A stretch of DNA of 52,665 nt from Dechloromonas sp. (lineage in GTDB: Bacteria > Pseudomonadota > Gammaproteobacteria > Burkholderiales > Rhodocyclaceae), in contig JAEUOG010000008.1 of NCBI GenBank assembly GCA_016790815.1, forward strand, positions 1-52,665, in the 5' to 3' direction. The notes below the pieces were generated by a model. It did no database searches and was not told the origin of the DNA. It saw only the letters and a program-made list of their open reading frames with translations. Position numbers and translations under genes: made by a program. Positions 25,594-37,590 of this stretch are shown piece by piece (positions within the stretch are counted from its first letter, which is position 1; each line of letters starts with the position of its first letter).

Positions 25594-25627
25594 GAAGCCT
25601 CAGGGGTAACCCGGGGCACCCGGGCCA

Positions 25628-25642
25628 ATTGGTCGGACCAAT
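25628..25642. promoter_or_regulatory. PdhR/FadR-type operator candidate
   Basis: ATTGGTCGGACCAAT is a perfect 7-1-7 palindrome and fits the ATTGGTNNNACCAAT pattern bound by PdhR-like GntR regulators. It lies 35 bases upstream of the uvrD start and about 180 before the divergent small gene. Confidence 0.5.
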
Positions 25643-25820
25643 AAGTTGCGTTTGTACAACGCCAACTACAATTACGCGCATTTTTTCACAGTCGGGAGGC
25701 GAGTGCACACGTATACTTCCTAAAAAAATATTGCAGTGCACAAAACCTTTTGCCCACAAGGCTGTCTTACCCAACAAGTAGCCACCCGCTACCCAGAGAA
25801 AATATAGAAGGAGAATCAGC

Positions 25821-26167
25821 ATGAACAGCATGAATGCACCGAAGATCCTGCCGTGGATCGCCCGCAAGGCCGGCATCAGCGACGAACTCGCGCTCAAATT
25901 GTGGCGCCGGGCAGTCAGTGAAGCCGAGTATCTATCCGGCAAAACCGAAGGCTCCGCCTATTGGGGCTTGGCCATTGAACGTTTCCTGACCATCGTCGAG
26001 GACGAAGTCGGCAACGTTCAGTCCTACAACCTGGCCCCAGCGCCGCAGCTTTCCTGGATGTGGCGCCACCAGTCCCGGATGTCCCTGCTCTCCCTGGCGG
26101 AGACCCAGAACGCTTTCCGCTACTGGCAGAACACCTGGGAAGGCATGTACCCGCAAAAAAAAGCGGC

Positions 26168-26171
<4 letters not shown>
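25821..26171 (+). CDS. conserved small protein of unknown function, 116 aa
   Basis: AAGGAG seven bases before the ATG supports this start. The soluble protein is helical with several tryptophans (ILPWIARKAGISDELALKLW, WMWRHQSRM, WQNTWEGMYP). I do not recognise a domain. It resembles unnamed proteins common in Rhodocyclales, although that is memory rather than a search. Its stop codon lies inside the first hairpin of the structured region that follows. Confidence 0.75.
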
Positions 26172-29129
<2,958 letters not shown>

Positions 29130-29140
29130 GGAAAACCGCC

Positions 29141-29668
29141 ATGCGTTTGCCGCTCCGCCTGCTACTCGCACTGATCATTGCCGCCGCCCTCACCGGCTGC
29201 GGCTTCCATCTGCGCGGTGCAGGCAGCAGCAACCTGCCCTACAAGACGATGTACATCGCCCTGCCCGACACGGCTGACGTCAATATCTGGCTGCAGCGCT
29301 ACATCAAGGCCAGCGGCAGCACCACCATCGTCGACGATGGCAAGGCGGCCGAGGCCATCTTCCAGCAGATCAGCGACAACCGCCTGAAAAGCATCCTGAG
29401 CGTCAATGCCAGGGGCCGCGTGAGCGAATACCGACTGCAACTGACCTATACCTTCCGTATCGTCAATCAGAAGGGGCAGGTGCTGGTTCCGTCCAACGAG
29501 GTTGCCCTGACCCGCGACGTTTCCTATGACGACTCGAACATTCTCGCCAAGGAAATCGAAGAAAACCTGCTCTGGCGCGACATGACCAATGACCTCGTCA
29601 ACCAGATCATGCGCCGGTTGAGCATCGTCAAGCCGAAGAACCCCGACACCGAAGAAGACGACGAGTAA
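29141..29668 (+). CDS. lptE: LPS-assembly lipoprotein LptE
   Basis: The 175-residue protein has a lipoprotein signal (LLALIIAAALTGCGFHLRG) with the lipobox cysteine at residue 20, followed by the GFHLRG start of LptE. It forms the plug of the LptD outer-membrane channel that inserts lipopolysaccharide. It follows leuS by 11 bases and its TAATG overlaps holA by one base, the standard proteobacterial order. Confidence 0.93.
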   Translation: MRLPLRLLLALIIAAALTGCGFHLRGAGSSNLPYKTMYIALPDTADVNIWLQRYIKASGSTTIVDDGKAAEAIFQQISDNRLKSILSVNARGRVSEYRLQLTYTFRIVNQKGQVLVPSNEVALTRDVSYDDSNILAKEIEENLLWRDMTNDLVNQIMRRLSIVKPKNPDTEEDDE

Positions 29669-30675
29669 TGCTGCTCAAGGGCGAACAGCTGGCGGGCCAT
29701 CTTGAACGCGAGTTGCGGCCGCTTTATGTACTGTACGGCGACGACCCGCTGCTCGTCATTGAAGCCGCCGACGCCATTCGCGCCAAGGCGCGCCAGCAGG
29801 GCTACACCGAGCGCGAAGTACTCACCGTCCTGCCGCAGTTCGACTGGGGCACCTTGCTCGCCGCCGGCGGCAACATGTCGCTGTTCGGCGATAAAAAACT
29901 GATCGACCTGCGCGTTCCGACCGGCAAGGTCGGCAAGGAAGGCAGCGCGGCGCTGCAGCAGTGGTGCCAGAACCTGTCGATGGACAATCTGCTGCTGATC
30001 ACCCTGCCCGAACTCGACTGGCGCGAGGAAAAGGCCGCCTGGTTCACCGCGCTGGTCAACGCCGGCGTTGCCATCAAGCTCGTCGCACCGAAACTCACTG
30101 AACTGCCCGGCTGGATCATCGGTCGACTCCGCCGCCAACAACAGAGCGCCGAACTGGATGCATTGAAGTTCATCGCCGAGCGCGTTGAAGGCAACCTGCT
30201 GGCTGCCCATCAGGAAATCCAGAAGCTCGGCCTGCTTTACCCGGCCGGCGCACTCAGTCTGGCCCAGGTTCGCGAAGCCGTGCTCAACGTCGCCCGCTAC
30301 GACATCGACGGACTGCGCGAAGCACTGCTTTCGGGTGATATTGCCCGCCTGACCCGGACGCTGGACGGCCTGATGCAGGAAGGCGAGGCGCCGCCGCTGG
30401 TGCTGTGGGCAATGAGCGAGGAAATCCGGGCGCTGACCATCATTCGGGCCGGCATGGACGCCGGAAAGCCGATCGACATGTTGCTCAAGGATGCGAAGGT
30501 CTGGGGGCCGCGCGCCAATCCGGTAAAAAAGGCGCTACAACGCCTGTCGACCGCAACACTCGAGGGCGCGCTGCAACATGCCGGGAGAATTGACCGACTG
30601 GCCAAGGGCATCGGTCACGGCAACATCTGGGAAGAGTTCCTGCGGCTCGGCCTGCGCCTAACCGCGGCAAAATAG
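29668..30675 (+). CDS. holA: DNA polymerase III delta subunit
   Basis: The 335-residue clamp-loader wrench subunit opens the beta clamp. The N-terminal block LRPLYVLYGDDPLLVIEAADAIR and the GGNMSLFGDKKLIDLRVP strand are family-typical. The C-terminal helical collar domain includes WAMSEEIRAL. It has the usual length and the conserved position after leuS-lptE. Confidence 0.94.
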   Translation: MLLKGEQLAGHLERELRPLYVLYGDDPLLVIEAADAIRAKARQQGYTEREVLTVLPQFDWGTLLAAGGNMSLFGDKKLIDLRVPTGKVGKEGSAALQQWCQNLSMDNLLLITLPELDWREEKAAWFTALVNAGVAIKLVAPKLTELPGWIIGRLRRQQQSAELDALKFIAERVEGNLLAAHQEIQKLGLLYPAGALSLAQVREAVLNVARYDIDGLREALLSGDIARLTRTLDGLMQEGEAPPLVLWAMSEEIRALTIIRAGMDAGKPIDMLLKDAKVWGPRANPVKKALQRLSTATLEGALQHAGRIDRLAKGIGHGNIWEEFLRLGLRLTAAK

Positions 30676-30915
30676 TCAAACCGCCGGCTTGTCGGTGGCA
30701 GGCTCGTCCGGTTCCAGATCTTCCCACATGCAGCTACATTCGGCGCGAACGTCGTGCAAACCGGGTTTGATCTCCTCCTGCACCAGGCACTCGCCCACAC
30801 ATTCCTCGGAAACCACGACCAGCTTCATCTCGGTATCGACGTGACGTTCGCCATCCCAGAAGCTACACGTTGCGCAGACCTTGACCTCGGTCGGCAAAAT
30901 CAATTTTTCAGCCAT
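30676..30915 (-). CDS. cysteine-rich small protein, 79 aa
   Basis: Six cysteines fall in the pattern CATC, then C...C, then CSC, in an otherwise acidic chain (KVCATCSFWDGERHV, SEECVGECLVQEE, ECSCMWEDLEPDEP). This suggests a zinc or iron-sulfur site. GAGG lies five bases before the ATG at 30915; the ATG at 30918 is too close to it. The stop abuts the convergent holA stop. I do not recognise the family and give no function. Confidence 0.65.
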   Translation of the reverse strand: MAEKLILPTEVKVCATCSFWDGERHVDTEMKLVVVSEECVGECLVQEEIKPGLHDVRAECSCMWEDLEPDEPATDKPAV

Positions 30916-30995
30916 CATGTCCTCGATGGAAACCCCTGTTATCGTTGCGGATAAGAGTTTACCCGGTTCCAGAAGTTCCCACTTATTTGTCTGGC

Positions 30996-31001
30996 TATAA
31001 T
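30996..31001 (+). promoter_or_regulatory. -10 element of proA
   Basis: A perfect TATAAT lies 27 bases before the proA ATG. No strong -35 is visible. It lies upstream of, and divergent from, the cysteine-rich ORF. Confidence 0.45.
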
Positions 31002-31027
31002 GCTCTTTTGCCCGCACAAAGCACATC

Positions 31028-32284
31028 ATGGATATCAAGGAATACATGCAGACCGTCGGCCGTCAGGCACGGGCTGCCTCGCGCCGCCTCGCCTCGGCCT
31101 CCACGGCTGAAAAGAACGCCGCACTGCTCGCCATCGCCGCTGCCATCCGCCGCGAAAAGGCCGCGCTGGTCGCTGCCAACCAGGAAGACCTGGCCGCGGC
31201 CCGCGCCGCCGGGCTGGAAACCGCCATGCTCGACCGCCTGACCCTCTCCGAAAAAGGGGTAGACAGCATGGCCGACGGCGTCGAGCAAGTCGCCAAGTTG
31301 GCCGATCCGATCGGCGAAATGAGCGAATTCAAATACCAGCCTTCCGGCATCCAGGTTGGCAAGATGCGCGTGCCGCTCGGCGTCATCGGCATCATTTACG
31401 AAGCACGCCCCAACGTCACGGCCGATGCCGCGGCGCTCTGCCTGAAATCCGGCAACGCGGCCATCCTGCGCGGTGGCTCGGAAGCCATCCGCTCCAACCG
31501 CGCCATCGCTGCGCTGGTCCAGGAAGGCCTGCAGGCCGCCGGCCTGCCGGCTGATGCCGTACAGGTCATCAACACCACCGACCGCGCCGCCGTCGGTGAA
31601 CTGATCACCATGCGCGAATTCGTTGACGTCATCGTGCCGCGCGGCGGCAAGGGCCTGATCGCCCGCCTGCTCGCCGAATGCCGCGTACCGATGATCCAGC
31701 ACCTCGACGGCAACTGCCACGTTTACCTCGAAGAGGAAGCCGACCCGAACAAGGCGCTCAAGATCGTCGAGAACGCCAAGACCCAACGCTACGGCACCTG
31801 CAACACCGCCGAGTCGCTACTCGTCGACCGCTCGGTCGCCGCCATGCTGCTGCCGCCGATTGCCCACATGCTGACCACCAAGGGCGTCGAGATCCGCGGC
31901 TGTGCGGAGACCTGCGCCATCGTGCCGAATGCCATCGCGGCGACGGAAGAGGACTATTACACCGAGTTTCTCGCCCCGATCATTTCCGTCAAGGTCGTCG
32001 CCGGCATCGATGAAGCCATCGCCCACATCAACAAATACTCGTCGCATCACAGCGAAGCAATCGTCACCGACAACCATCCGAAAGCCATGCGCTTCCTGCG
32101 CGAAGTCGATTCGGCCTCGGTCATGATCAATGCCTCGACGCGCTTCGCCGATGGTTTCGAATACGGCCTGGGCGCCGAAATCGGCATCTCGACCGACAAG
32201 ATCCACGCCCGTGGCCCGGTCGGCCTCGAAGGGCTGACCAGCCAGAAGTGGATCGTGCTGGGTGACGGGCACGTGCGGGCTTGA
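31028..32284 (+). CDS. proA: gamma-glutamyl phosphate reductase
   Basis: The 418-residue NADPH-dependent enzyme makes glutamate-5-semialdehyde, the second step of proline synthesis. The catalytic cysteine is in [13 protein letters not shown] near residue 255. Family blocks [17 protein letters not shown] and [17 protein letters not shown] are present. The length is standard. No proB is adjacent; it stands alone with its own promoter. Confidence 0.95.
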   Translation: MDIKEYMQTVGRQARAASRRLASASTAEKNAALLAIAAAIRREKAALVAANQEDLAAARAAGLETAMLDRLTLSEKGVDSMADGVEQVAKLADPIGEMSEFKYQPSGIQVGKMRVPLGVIGIIYEARPNVTADAAALCLKSGNAAILRGGSEAIRSNRAIAALVQEGLQAAGLPADAVQVINTTDRAAVGELITMREFVDVIVPRGGKGLIARLLAECRVPMIQHLDGNCHVYLEEEADPNKALKIVENAKTQRYGTCNTAESLLVDRSVAAMLLPPIAHMLTTKGVEIRGCAETCAIVPNAIAATEEDYYTEFLAPIISVKVVAGIDEAIAHINKYSSHHSEAIVTDNHPKAMRFLREVDSASVMINASTRFADGFEYGLGAEIGISTDKIHARGPVGLEGLTSQKWIVLGDGHVRA

Positions 32285-32337
32285 CGTTAAGCCCCAGAAG
32301 CAAGGGCCACATCCTCCAATTTTTCCAAGGTAACGAA

Positions 32338-32634
32338 ATGACAAAACATGATTTTAGCGAGCTGGAAAGTCTTGTACCTGCGCTGATTGCCGATATGCCG
32401 ACGGAATTTTCAAGCCACAAATTCATTTTGAAATTTGCCCAGCAGCACCAACATGCCTACATCCGAGCGCTAAATTTGTGCTTGGATTTAGAAGCTCCAT
32501 TCCAACGAGTTCATAAATGGTTTTCAGATCATCTGAAGCAATACCCAACTTTGCTTCAACAATTAGAGCAGGGCAGTAGCCGCGATATTTTTGGGCATTC
32601 GAACACCTGCGCCTTTTGGAAAAAGCTGTCTTAA
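32338..32634 (+). CDS. hypothetical protein, 98 aa, compositionally unusual
   Basis: AAGG lies nine bases before the ATG at 32338. The chain has the blocks [19 protein letters not shown] and [16 protein letters not shown] recall similar unnamed proteins scattered across proteobacteria but know no function. The DNA is visibly richer in A and T than proA and gcdH on each side and uses codons such as TTA, AAA and ATT that its neighbours avoid. Recent acquisition is likely. Confidence 0.65.
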   Translation: MTKHDFSELESLVPALIADMPTEFSSHKFILKFAQQHQHAYIRALNLCLDLEAPFQRVHKWFSDHLKQYPTLLQQLEQGSSRDIFGHSNTCAFWKKLS

Positions 32635-32653
32635 TCAACCGGATTTCTCCTCC

Positions 32654-33829
32654 ATGACACGCCCTTCGTTCACCTGGGAAGACCCTTTCCTCCTCGACAG
32701 CCAGCTCGCCGCCGATGAGCGTCAGGTGCGCAACGCAGCCCGCGATTTTGCGCAGAAGGCTTTGAAGCCACGCATCCGCGACGCTTTTCGCAATGAAACG
32801 ACTGATCCGGCCATTTACCGCGAAATGGGCGAGATGGGGCTGCTTGGCGCCACATTGCCACCGCAGTTTGGCGGCGCCGGGCTGAATTACGTTTCCTACG
32901 GGCTGATCGCGCGTGAAATTGAGTACGTCGATTCGGCCTATCGCACGCTGTTGAGCGTGCAGTCTTCGCTGGTCATGCTGCCTATTTTCGAATTTGGCAC
33001 TGAGGCTCAGAAGGAAAAATATCTGAAGAAGCTCGGCAAGGGCGAGCTGATCGGCTGTTTTGGCCTGACCGAGCCGAACTCCGGCTCCGACCCGGCCAGC
33101 GCCAGCACCGTCGCCCGCAGCGTGCCGGGTGGCTGGAAGCTTTCCGGCCGCAAGACATGGATCACAAATTCGCCGATGGCCGATATTTTCATCGTCTGGG
33201 CCAAGGATGACGCCGGCGCCTTGCGCGGCTTCATTCTCGAAAAGGGCATGGCCGGGCTGTCGGCGCCGGTCATTGCCGGAAAGGTCAGCCTGCGCGCCTC
33301 GATCACCGGCGACATCGTCATGGACGAGGTGTTCGTGCCGACCGAGAACCAGTTGCCCAAGGCCAGTGGCCTGAAGGGGCCGTTTACCTGCCTCAACTCG
33401 GCCCGCTACGGGATTTCATGGGGTGCGCTCGGCGCGGCTGAGGCCTGCTGGCACACGGCCCGGCAATACACGCTGGATCGTCAGCAGTTCGGCCGGCCGC
33501 TCGCGGCGACGCAGCTAATCCAGAAAAAGCTCGTCGACATGCAGACGGAGATCGCGCTGGGCTTTCAGGGCGCGCTGCGCCTCGGCCGCATGATGGACGA
33601 TGGCAGCGCGACGCCGGAACTGGTCTCGCTGATGAAGCGCAACAGCACCGGCAAGGCGCTCGAGATCGCCCGCAATGCCCGCGACATGCTGGGCGGCAAC
33701 GGCGTTTCCGACGAGTTCGGCGTCATCCGCCACATGGTCAACCTGGAATCGGTGACGACCTACGAGGGCACGCACGACGTGCATGCGCTGATCCTCGGCC
33801 GGGCCCAAACCGGTTTGTCGGCATTTTGA
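32654..33829 (+). CDS. gcdH: glutaryl-CoA dehydrogenase
   Basis: The 391-residue acyl-CoA dehydrogenase oxidises and decarboxylates glutaryl-CoA to crotonyl-CoA in lysine, tryptophan and aromatic degradation. The N-terminal [21 protein letters not shown] is typical of GcdH. FAD-site blocks [14 protein letters not shown] and [12 protein letters not shown] and the catalytic Glu in [12 protein letters not shown] near the C-terminus are present. I start at ATG 32654; the frame is open to 32591 through the previous gene. A dispersed repeat copy begins right after its stop. Confidence 0.92.
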   Translation: MTRPSFTWEDPFLLDSQLAADERQVRNAARDFAQKALKPRIRDAFRNETTDPAIYREMGEMGLLGATLPPQFGGAGLNYVSYGLIAREIEYVDSAYRTLLSVQSSLVMLPIFEFGTEAQKEKYLKKLGKGELIGCFGLTEPNSGSDPASASTVARSVPGGWKLSGRKTWITNSPMADIFIVWAKDDAGALRGFILEKGMAGLSAPVIAGKVSLRASITGDIVMDEVFVPTENQLPKASGLKGPFTCLNSARYGISWGALGAAEACWHTARQYTLDRQQFGRPLAATQLIQKKLVDMQTEIALGFQGALRLGRMMDDGSATPELVSLMKRNSTGKALEIARNARDMLGGNGVSDEFGVIRHMVNLESVTTYEGTHDVHALILGRAQTGLSAF

Positions 33830-33860
33830 ATTTTGGCCGTTTTTTCGGGTCGACCGCAGC
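33830..33860 (+). repeat. dispersed 31-bp repeat, copy C
   Basis: The copy reads ATTTTGGCCGTTTTTT then CGGGTCGACCGCAGC and begins directly after the gcdH stop, in the same orientation. Confidence 0.75.
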
Positions 33861-33881
33861 ATTGACCGTGGAGGCACCCTG

Positions 33882-34394
33882 ATGAACAAGACCTATCAAG
33901 CCATCGTCGCCGCGCCCGGCTTCGCCCTCGGCGTGCAGTGTGACGACGATGAAATCACCGGCATCGACTTCCTCGAGCCACGTCCGGAACTCGCGGCCAC
34001 GACGCCGCTCGCTGCCGAAGCCGTGCGCCAGCTCGAGGCCTATATCGCCGACCCGAGCTTCACCTTCGGCCTGCCGCTGCGCCCGGCCGGCACGACCTTC
34101 CAGCGCCGTGTCTGGGAGCAGATTTCGGCCATCCCGACGGGTCGGACAGACACCTATGGCCAGCTGGCCAAATACCTCAACAATGCGCCGCGCGCGGTCG
34201 GTCAGGCCTGCGGGGCGAATCCCTATCCGCTCGTCGTCCCCTGCCATCGCGTCGTCGCCACCTGTGGCACAGGCGACAGGAAACTGGGCGGTTTTGCCCG
34301 CGAACGCGGCGGTTTCCTGCTGGACGTCAAGCGCTGGCTGCTGACGCACGAAAACAAGCAATTTGGCCTCGACAGCGCTCGCCAGTCCGGCTGA
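33882..34394 (+). CDS. ogt: methylated-DNA-protein cysteine methyltransferase
   Basis: The 170-residue suicide repair protein removes alkyl groups from O6-alkylguanine. The acceptor cysteine is in PYPLVVPCHRVVAT near residue 122. The helix-turn-helix block FQRRVWEQISAIPTGRTDTYGQLA precedes it. It is a single-domain Ogt type without the AdaA domain. Its 3' end overlaps xerD by 32 bases. Confidence 0.93.
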   Translation: MNKTYQAIVAAPGFALGVQCDDDEITGIDFLEPRPELAATTPLAAEAVRQLEAYIADPSFTFGLPLRPAGTTFQRRVWEQISAIPTGRTDTYGQLAKYLNNAPRAVGQACGANPYPLVVPCHRVVATCGTGDRKLGGFARERGGFLLDVKRWLLTHENKQFGLDSARQSG

Positions 34395-35280
34395 CCTCGC
34401 CGAGATCGACAATTTCTGCGACGCCCTTTGGCTGGAAGACGGGCTGGCCAAGGCGACGCTGAACAGCTATCGCTCCGATCTTGGGCGCCTTGCTCTCTGG
34501 CTGGCCAACAACGCTCCCGAGCCGCTGCTCGACCTGCGTGAAACAACGCTGACCGGCTTCATCGCCCATCTGTCGAAGCAGACCCGCGCCAGTTCGCAGG
34601 CCCGCTACCTGTCCACGCTGCGCCGCTTCTATCGCTGGCAGCTGGGCCGTGGCCGCATCGTTGCCGACCCGACCCTCAAGCTGGCCAACCCGAGCCGGCC
34701 GTCGCGCCTGCCCAAGATCATGTCGGAGAAGCAGGTCGAAGCCCTGCTCGACGCGCCCGACCTCGACACCCCGCTCGGCCTGCGCGACCGCGCCATGCTC
34801 GAAACCATCTACGCCACCGGCCTGCGGGTCTCGGAACTGGTCGGCCTACGGCTGCACGAAATCAGCCTGGCCGACGGCGTATTGCGCGCGTTAGGCAAAG
34901 GCAGCAAGGAAAGGCTGGTGCCACTCGGCCAGCTCGCCATCGAATGGATCCAGCGCTACCTCAACGAAGCCCGGCCGGACATCCTGAACGGGCAGCAGAG
35001 CGACGACCTGTTCGTCACGACACGCGGCAGCGGCATGACCCGCCAGGCGTTCTGGCACATCATCAAGCGTTACGCGCAGATCGCCGGCATCGCCCCCGAC
35101 AAGCTGTCGCCGCACGTCCTGCGCCACGCCTTCGCCACCCACCTGCTCAACCACGGTGCCGACCTGCGCGTCGTCCAGCTTCTGCTCGGCCACGCCGATA
35201 TTTCGACGACGCAGATCTACACCCACGTTGCCCGCGAACGGCTCAAGACGCTGCACGCGGTCCATCACCCGCGCGGCTGA
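34363..35280 (+). CDS. xerD: site-specific tyrosine recombinase XerD
   Basis: The 305-residue recombinase resolves chromosome dimers at dif with XerC. The N-terminal core-binding domain includes FCDALWLEDGLAKATLNSYRSDL. Catalytic residues appear as Arg in ATGLRVSELV, HVLRHAFATHLL, LLGHADISTTQIY with the nucleophilic tyrosine, and a closing HPR. It starts at a TTG inside ogt. The family length is right and nothing suggests it belongs to a mobile element. Confidence 0.92.
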   Translation: MASTALASPADLAEIDNFCDALWLEDGLAKATLNSYRSDLGRLALWLANNAPEPLLDLRETTLTGFIAHLSKQTRASSQARYLSTLRRFYRWQLGRGRIVADPTLKLANPSRPSRLPKIMSEKQVEALLDAPDLDTPLGLRDRAMLETIYATGLRVSELVGLRLHEISLADGVLRALGKGSKERLVPLGQLAIEWIQRYLNEARPDILNGQQSDDLFVTTRGSGMTRQAFWHIIKRYAQIAGIAPDKLSPHVLRHAFATHLLNHGADLRVVQLLLGHADISTTQIYTHVARERLKTLHAVHHPRG

Positions 35281-35289
35281 GAGAGGCCC

Positions 35290-35481
35290 ATGTCGTCGCC
35301 ACGCTGCAGCCGGTGCGCCCACTATTTCATCACCCACGAACTGCCGTTCCGCTACGGCTGCCACGCCCTCGATTTCAAAAGCACGCGCGCGCCCGAACTC
35401 GACGTAATCGCCTCCTCGGGCGAGGCCTGCCTGTATTTCCAGCCGAAGGCACCGGCCAATCCGCCCCGGCGAGGGATGTAA
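35290..35481 (+). CDS. conserved small cysteine-containing protein, 63 aa
   Basis: The chain begins MSSPRCSRCAHYFITHELPF with CxxC, then YGCHALDFKS and EACLYFQPK. This arrangement of four cysteines recurs in short uncharacterised proteins of beta- and gammaproteobacteria, recalled rather than searched. A zinc site is likely. It starts nine bases after xerD and probably shares its transcript. Confidence 0.7.
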   Translation: MSSPRCSRCAHYFITHELPFRYGCHALDFKSTRAPELDVIASSGEACLYFQPKAPANPPRRGM

Positions 35482-35513
35482 AATTAAACGCGAATCCTGA
35501 AAGCCACCGCGCC

Positions 35514-36005
35514 ATGAGCAAACCCGAACACGCCCCCGAAACGCAAGCCACCAAGTTCCTCAAAGCGAACAAGGTGGCCTTTTCGACGCACATTTACGCC
35601 TACGAAGAGCACGGCGGCACCAAGGTGTCGGCGCGCGAACTCAACGTCGACGAACACGCCGTCGTCAAAACGCTGGTTTTCGAGGACGAGAACGCCAAGC
35701 CGCTCATCGTCCTCATGCACGGCGACTGCAAGGTTTCGACCAAAGAGTTGGCACGGCAGATCGGCTGCAAGAAGGTCGAGCCGTGCAAACCGGAAGTCGC
35801 CAACCGCCACACCGGCTTTCTGGTCGGCGGCACCAGCCCGTTCGGGACAAAGAAGGCCATGCCGGTACATATCGAAAAAACCATCCTCGATCTTCCGCTG
35901 ATCTACATCAACGGCGGAAAACGCGGCTTTCTCGTCGGCGTCCATCCGCACGACATCCTCCGCACGCTGCACCCCAAGGTCGTCGAGGCGGCACTCAAGA
36001 CATGA
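35514..36005 (+). CDS. ybaK: YbaK/EbsC-type aminoacyl-tRNA deacylase
   Basis: The 163-residue trans-editing protein hydrolyses mischarged tRNA, in characterised YbaK Cys-tRNA(Pro). The family block VVKTLVFEDENAKPLIVLMHGD contains the catalytic-loop lysine, and GFLVGGTSPFGTKKAMPV forms the substrate pocket. The start at MSKPEHAPE is the first ATG that gives family length; the frame runs open far upstream through xerD. Confidence 0.9.
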   Translation: MSKPEHAPETQATKFLKANKVAFSTHIYAYEEHGGTKVSARELNVDEHAVVKTLVFEDENAKPLIVLMHGDCKVSTKELARQIGCKKVEPCKPEVANRHTGFLVGGTSPFGTKKAMPVHIEKTILDLPLIYINGGKRGFLVGVHPHDILRTLHPKVVEAALKT

Positions 36006-36045
36006 TTTTAAATTGCAATCGATCGCATTTAATCAATTGATTGGA
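36005..36045 (+). promoter_or_regulatory. operator-like motif shared with katG (ZIP side)
   Basis: ATCAATTGATTGGA (36032-36045) differs by one base from 38699-38712 before katG. CAAT and ATT blocks lie at the same spacing upstream in both copies (36016 and 36027 here). Confidence 0.5.
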
Positions 36046-36096
36046 GCTATAAGCCAGCAGTGCGTAAAGTGACGTTCAAGACAAAGGAGCGCCACC

Positions 36097-36972
36097 ATGA
36101 CCCAGCTCGTCATTCAGCACTACGCCCAGCCAAACGCCCGTCGCCATCTGTGGCTGGGCATGGCGATGGCCGTCGTCGGCATTGTATTCGGAGTCGATCA
36201 GGCCGCCCAATGGTTTGCGGCGAATCCGATGGCCGTCCGCGGCCTTGAGGCCAGTCTGCTGGCTGGCGCAGCCACCGGCCTTGGCGCCATTCCCGTCCTT
36301 TTTCTCCGTCGCCCGACCAAAAAACTCATGGCCCCGATGCTTGGCCTCGCCGGCGGGATGATGCTCGCTGCCAGCCTTTTCTCGCTCCTTGTTCCCGCCG
36401 CACAGCACGTCGCTGCCAGCGGTACGCCATGGATGCTCGGCATGGCAGCGGCCGCCGCACTGGTGGCCGGTGCTGCTGCCATGCAGACGCTCGACCGCAG
36501 CTTGCCGCACGAGCACGTCGAGTCCATGGAATCGAGCGGCATGATGCCCAATGTCACCCTCGTTGTCGCCGCCATTGCCATTCACAACGTGCCGGAAGGT
36601 TTGGCGGTGGGTGTCGCGGCAGCCGCTGGTGCCGACCACGGAATGAGCCTCGGCATCGCCTTGCAGAACATCCCGGAAGGCTGGATCGTCGCCAGTGCCA
36701 TGGTGGCGCTCGGTGCCGCGCCCTTGCGGGCCGCCCTCATCGCGCTGGGCACCGGGCTGGTCGAGCCGGTGGGAGGCTTGTTCGGTGCGATCGCCAGCAC
36801 TGTCGCCGATGGCGCCTTGCCCCTCGCCCTTGCCACAGCCGCCGGTGCCATGCTTTGGGTGGTCAGCCACGAAATGATCCCGGCTTCGCATCAACCCGGG
36901 CGGGTGGGCGCAGCCACCGCCGGACTCGCGACCGGCTTCGCCATCATGGCCATGCTGGCAGCGCTGTCATGA
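36097..36972 (+). CDS. ZIP-family divalent metal transporter
   Basis: The 291-residue protein has about eight membrane segments. The ZIP metal path is seen in AIAIHNVPEGLAVGVA and SLGIALQNIPEGWIVASA, with conserved HN..E and QN..E. A histidine-bearing loop (LPHEHVESMESSG) precedes them. It most likely imports zinc, iron or manganese. GGAGCGCC precedes the ATG. The upstream region shares a motif with katG, hinting at joint stress control. Confidence 0.9.
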   Translation: MTQLVIQHYAQPNARRHLWLGMAMAVVGIVFGVDQAAQWFAANPMAVRGLEASLLAGAATGLGAIPVLFLRRPTKKLMAPMLGLAGGMMLAASLFSLLVPAAQHVAASGTPWMLGMAAAAALVAGAAAMQTLDRSLPHEHVESMESSGMMPNVTLVVAAIAIHNVPEGLAVGVAAAAGADHGMSLGIALQNIPEGWIVASAMVALGAAPLRAALIALGTGLVEPVGGLFGAIASTVADGALPLALATAAGAMLWVVSHEMIPASHQPGRVGAATAGLATGFAIMAMLAALS

Positions 36973-36997
36973 GTCACAAAGTGACACAAAATGTCAC
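36973..36997. promoter_or_regulatory. GTCAC half-site cluster upstream of the CBS gene
   Basis: GTCAC-N3-GTGAC-N7-GTCAC lies just after the ZIP stop and about 60 bases before the CBS-domain gene. The arrangement of inverted half-sites looks like an operator. Confidence 0.4.
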
Positions 36998-37059
36998 GAA
37001 CTTCCCTTTTGGTGCCGAGTCACTAGCTTGTATCCCATCACCCATAAAGGAGACGAGCC

Positions 37060-37500
37060 ATGCCGAGTCGTGCAACGATCAAGATCATCCAGAACCGCCA
37101 CTTCCTGACTGCAACCCCCGAACGGAGTGTTCGCGCCGTGGCAGCCCACATGCGCGACAACAGCGAAGGGGTGGTACTCATTGTCAGCCCGACGGATGGG
37201 GTGTTGCTGGGAATCTGTACCGAGCGCGACCTGATCTTCAAGGTCATGGCCGCCGGGCTCGATCAGCACACCACGCCGGTCAGTGCAGTGATGACCGCCG
37301 ACCCGCAGACCATCGCGCCGGACCGCCCTTTCGGTCACGCCTTGCACAGGATGTATGAAGGCGGGTTCCGTCACATGCCCGTGGTTTTGCCGGATGGCCG
37401 ACCGATCGGCGTGCTGTCTTCGCGCGACGCCCTCGGCCTGGAAGCCTTCCAGTTTTACAAGGAACTCGACCAGCGCGAGGTACTGACCGAAATTCTCTGA
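37060..37500 (+). CDS. two-CBS-domain protein
   Basis: The 146-residue protein consists of a tandem CBS pair: domain 1 about residues 10-70 with LLGICTERDLIFKVMA and domain 2 about 75-140 with FRHMPVVLPDGRPIGVLSSRDAL. Such stand-alone pairs bind adenine nucleotides and regulate partners. AAGGAGACGAGCC precedes the ATG. It follows the ZIP gene and may modulate it, which is inference from position only. Confidence 0.88.
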   Translation: MPSRATIKIIQNRHFLTATPERSVRAVAAHMRDNSEGVVLIVSPTDGVLLGICTERDLIFKVMAAGLDQHTTPVSAVMTADPQTIAPDRPFGHALHRMYEGGFRHMPVVLPDGRPIGVLSSRDALGLEAFQFYKELDQREVLTEIL

Positions 37501-37555
37501 TCATTGCGTTTTTTGCCCGCGAAACCCCCGGCAGGAGGCTTCGCTGCCGCTTTCA

Positions 37556-37584
37556 CGGTCAACCGGAAAAAACAGCCAAAAACG
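37556..37584 (-). repeat. dispersed 31-bp repeat, copy D
   Basis: On the minus strand it reads CGTTTTTGGCTGTTTTTT then CCGGTTGACCG. It starts six bases past the folB stop in the direction of folB transcription. Confidence 0.65.
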
Positions 37585-37590
37585 AAACGC

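Noticed and set aside
22402-25644. 1080-codon open frame on the plus strand opposite qor and uvrD
   Set aside because: It is antisense to two well-recognised genes. Such long frames are common opposite GC-rich genes, and the translation has no recognisable domain.
30540-30560. GTCGACCGCAAC in holA as a repeat copy
   Set aside because: Only the palindrome core matches and no GGCYGTTTTTT precedes it.
34363-35280. xerD as part of a mobile element
   Set aside because: The sequence is a full-length housekeeping XerD joined to ogt, with no flanking repeats or cargo.
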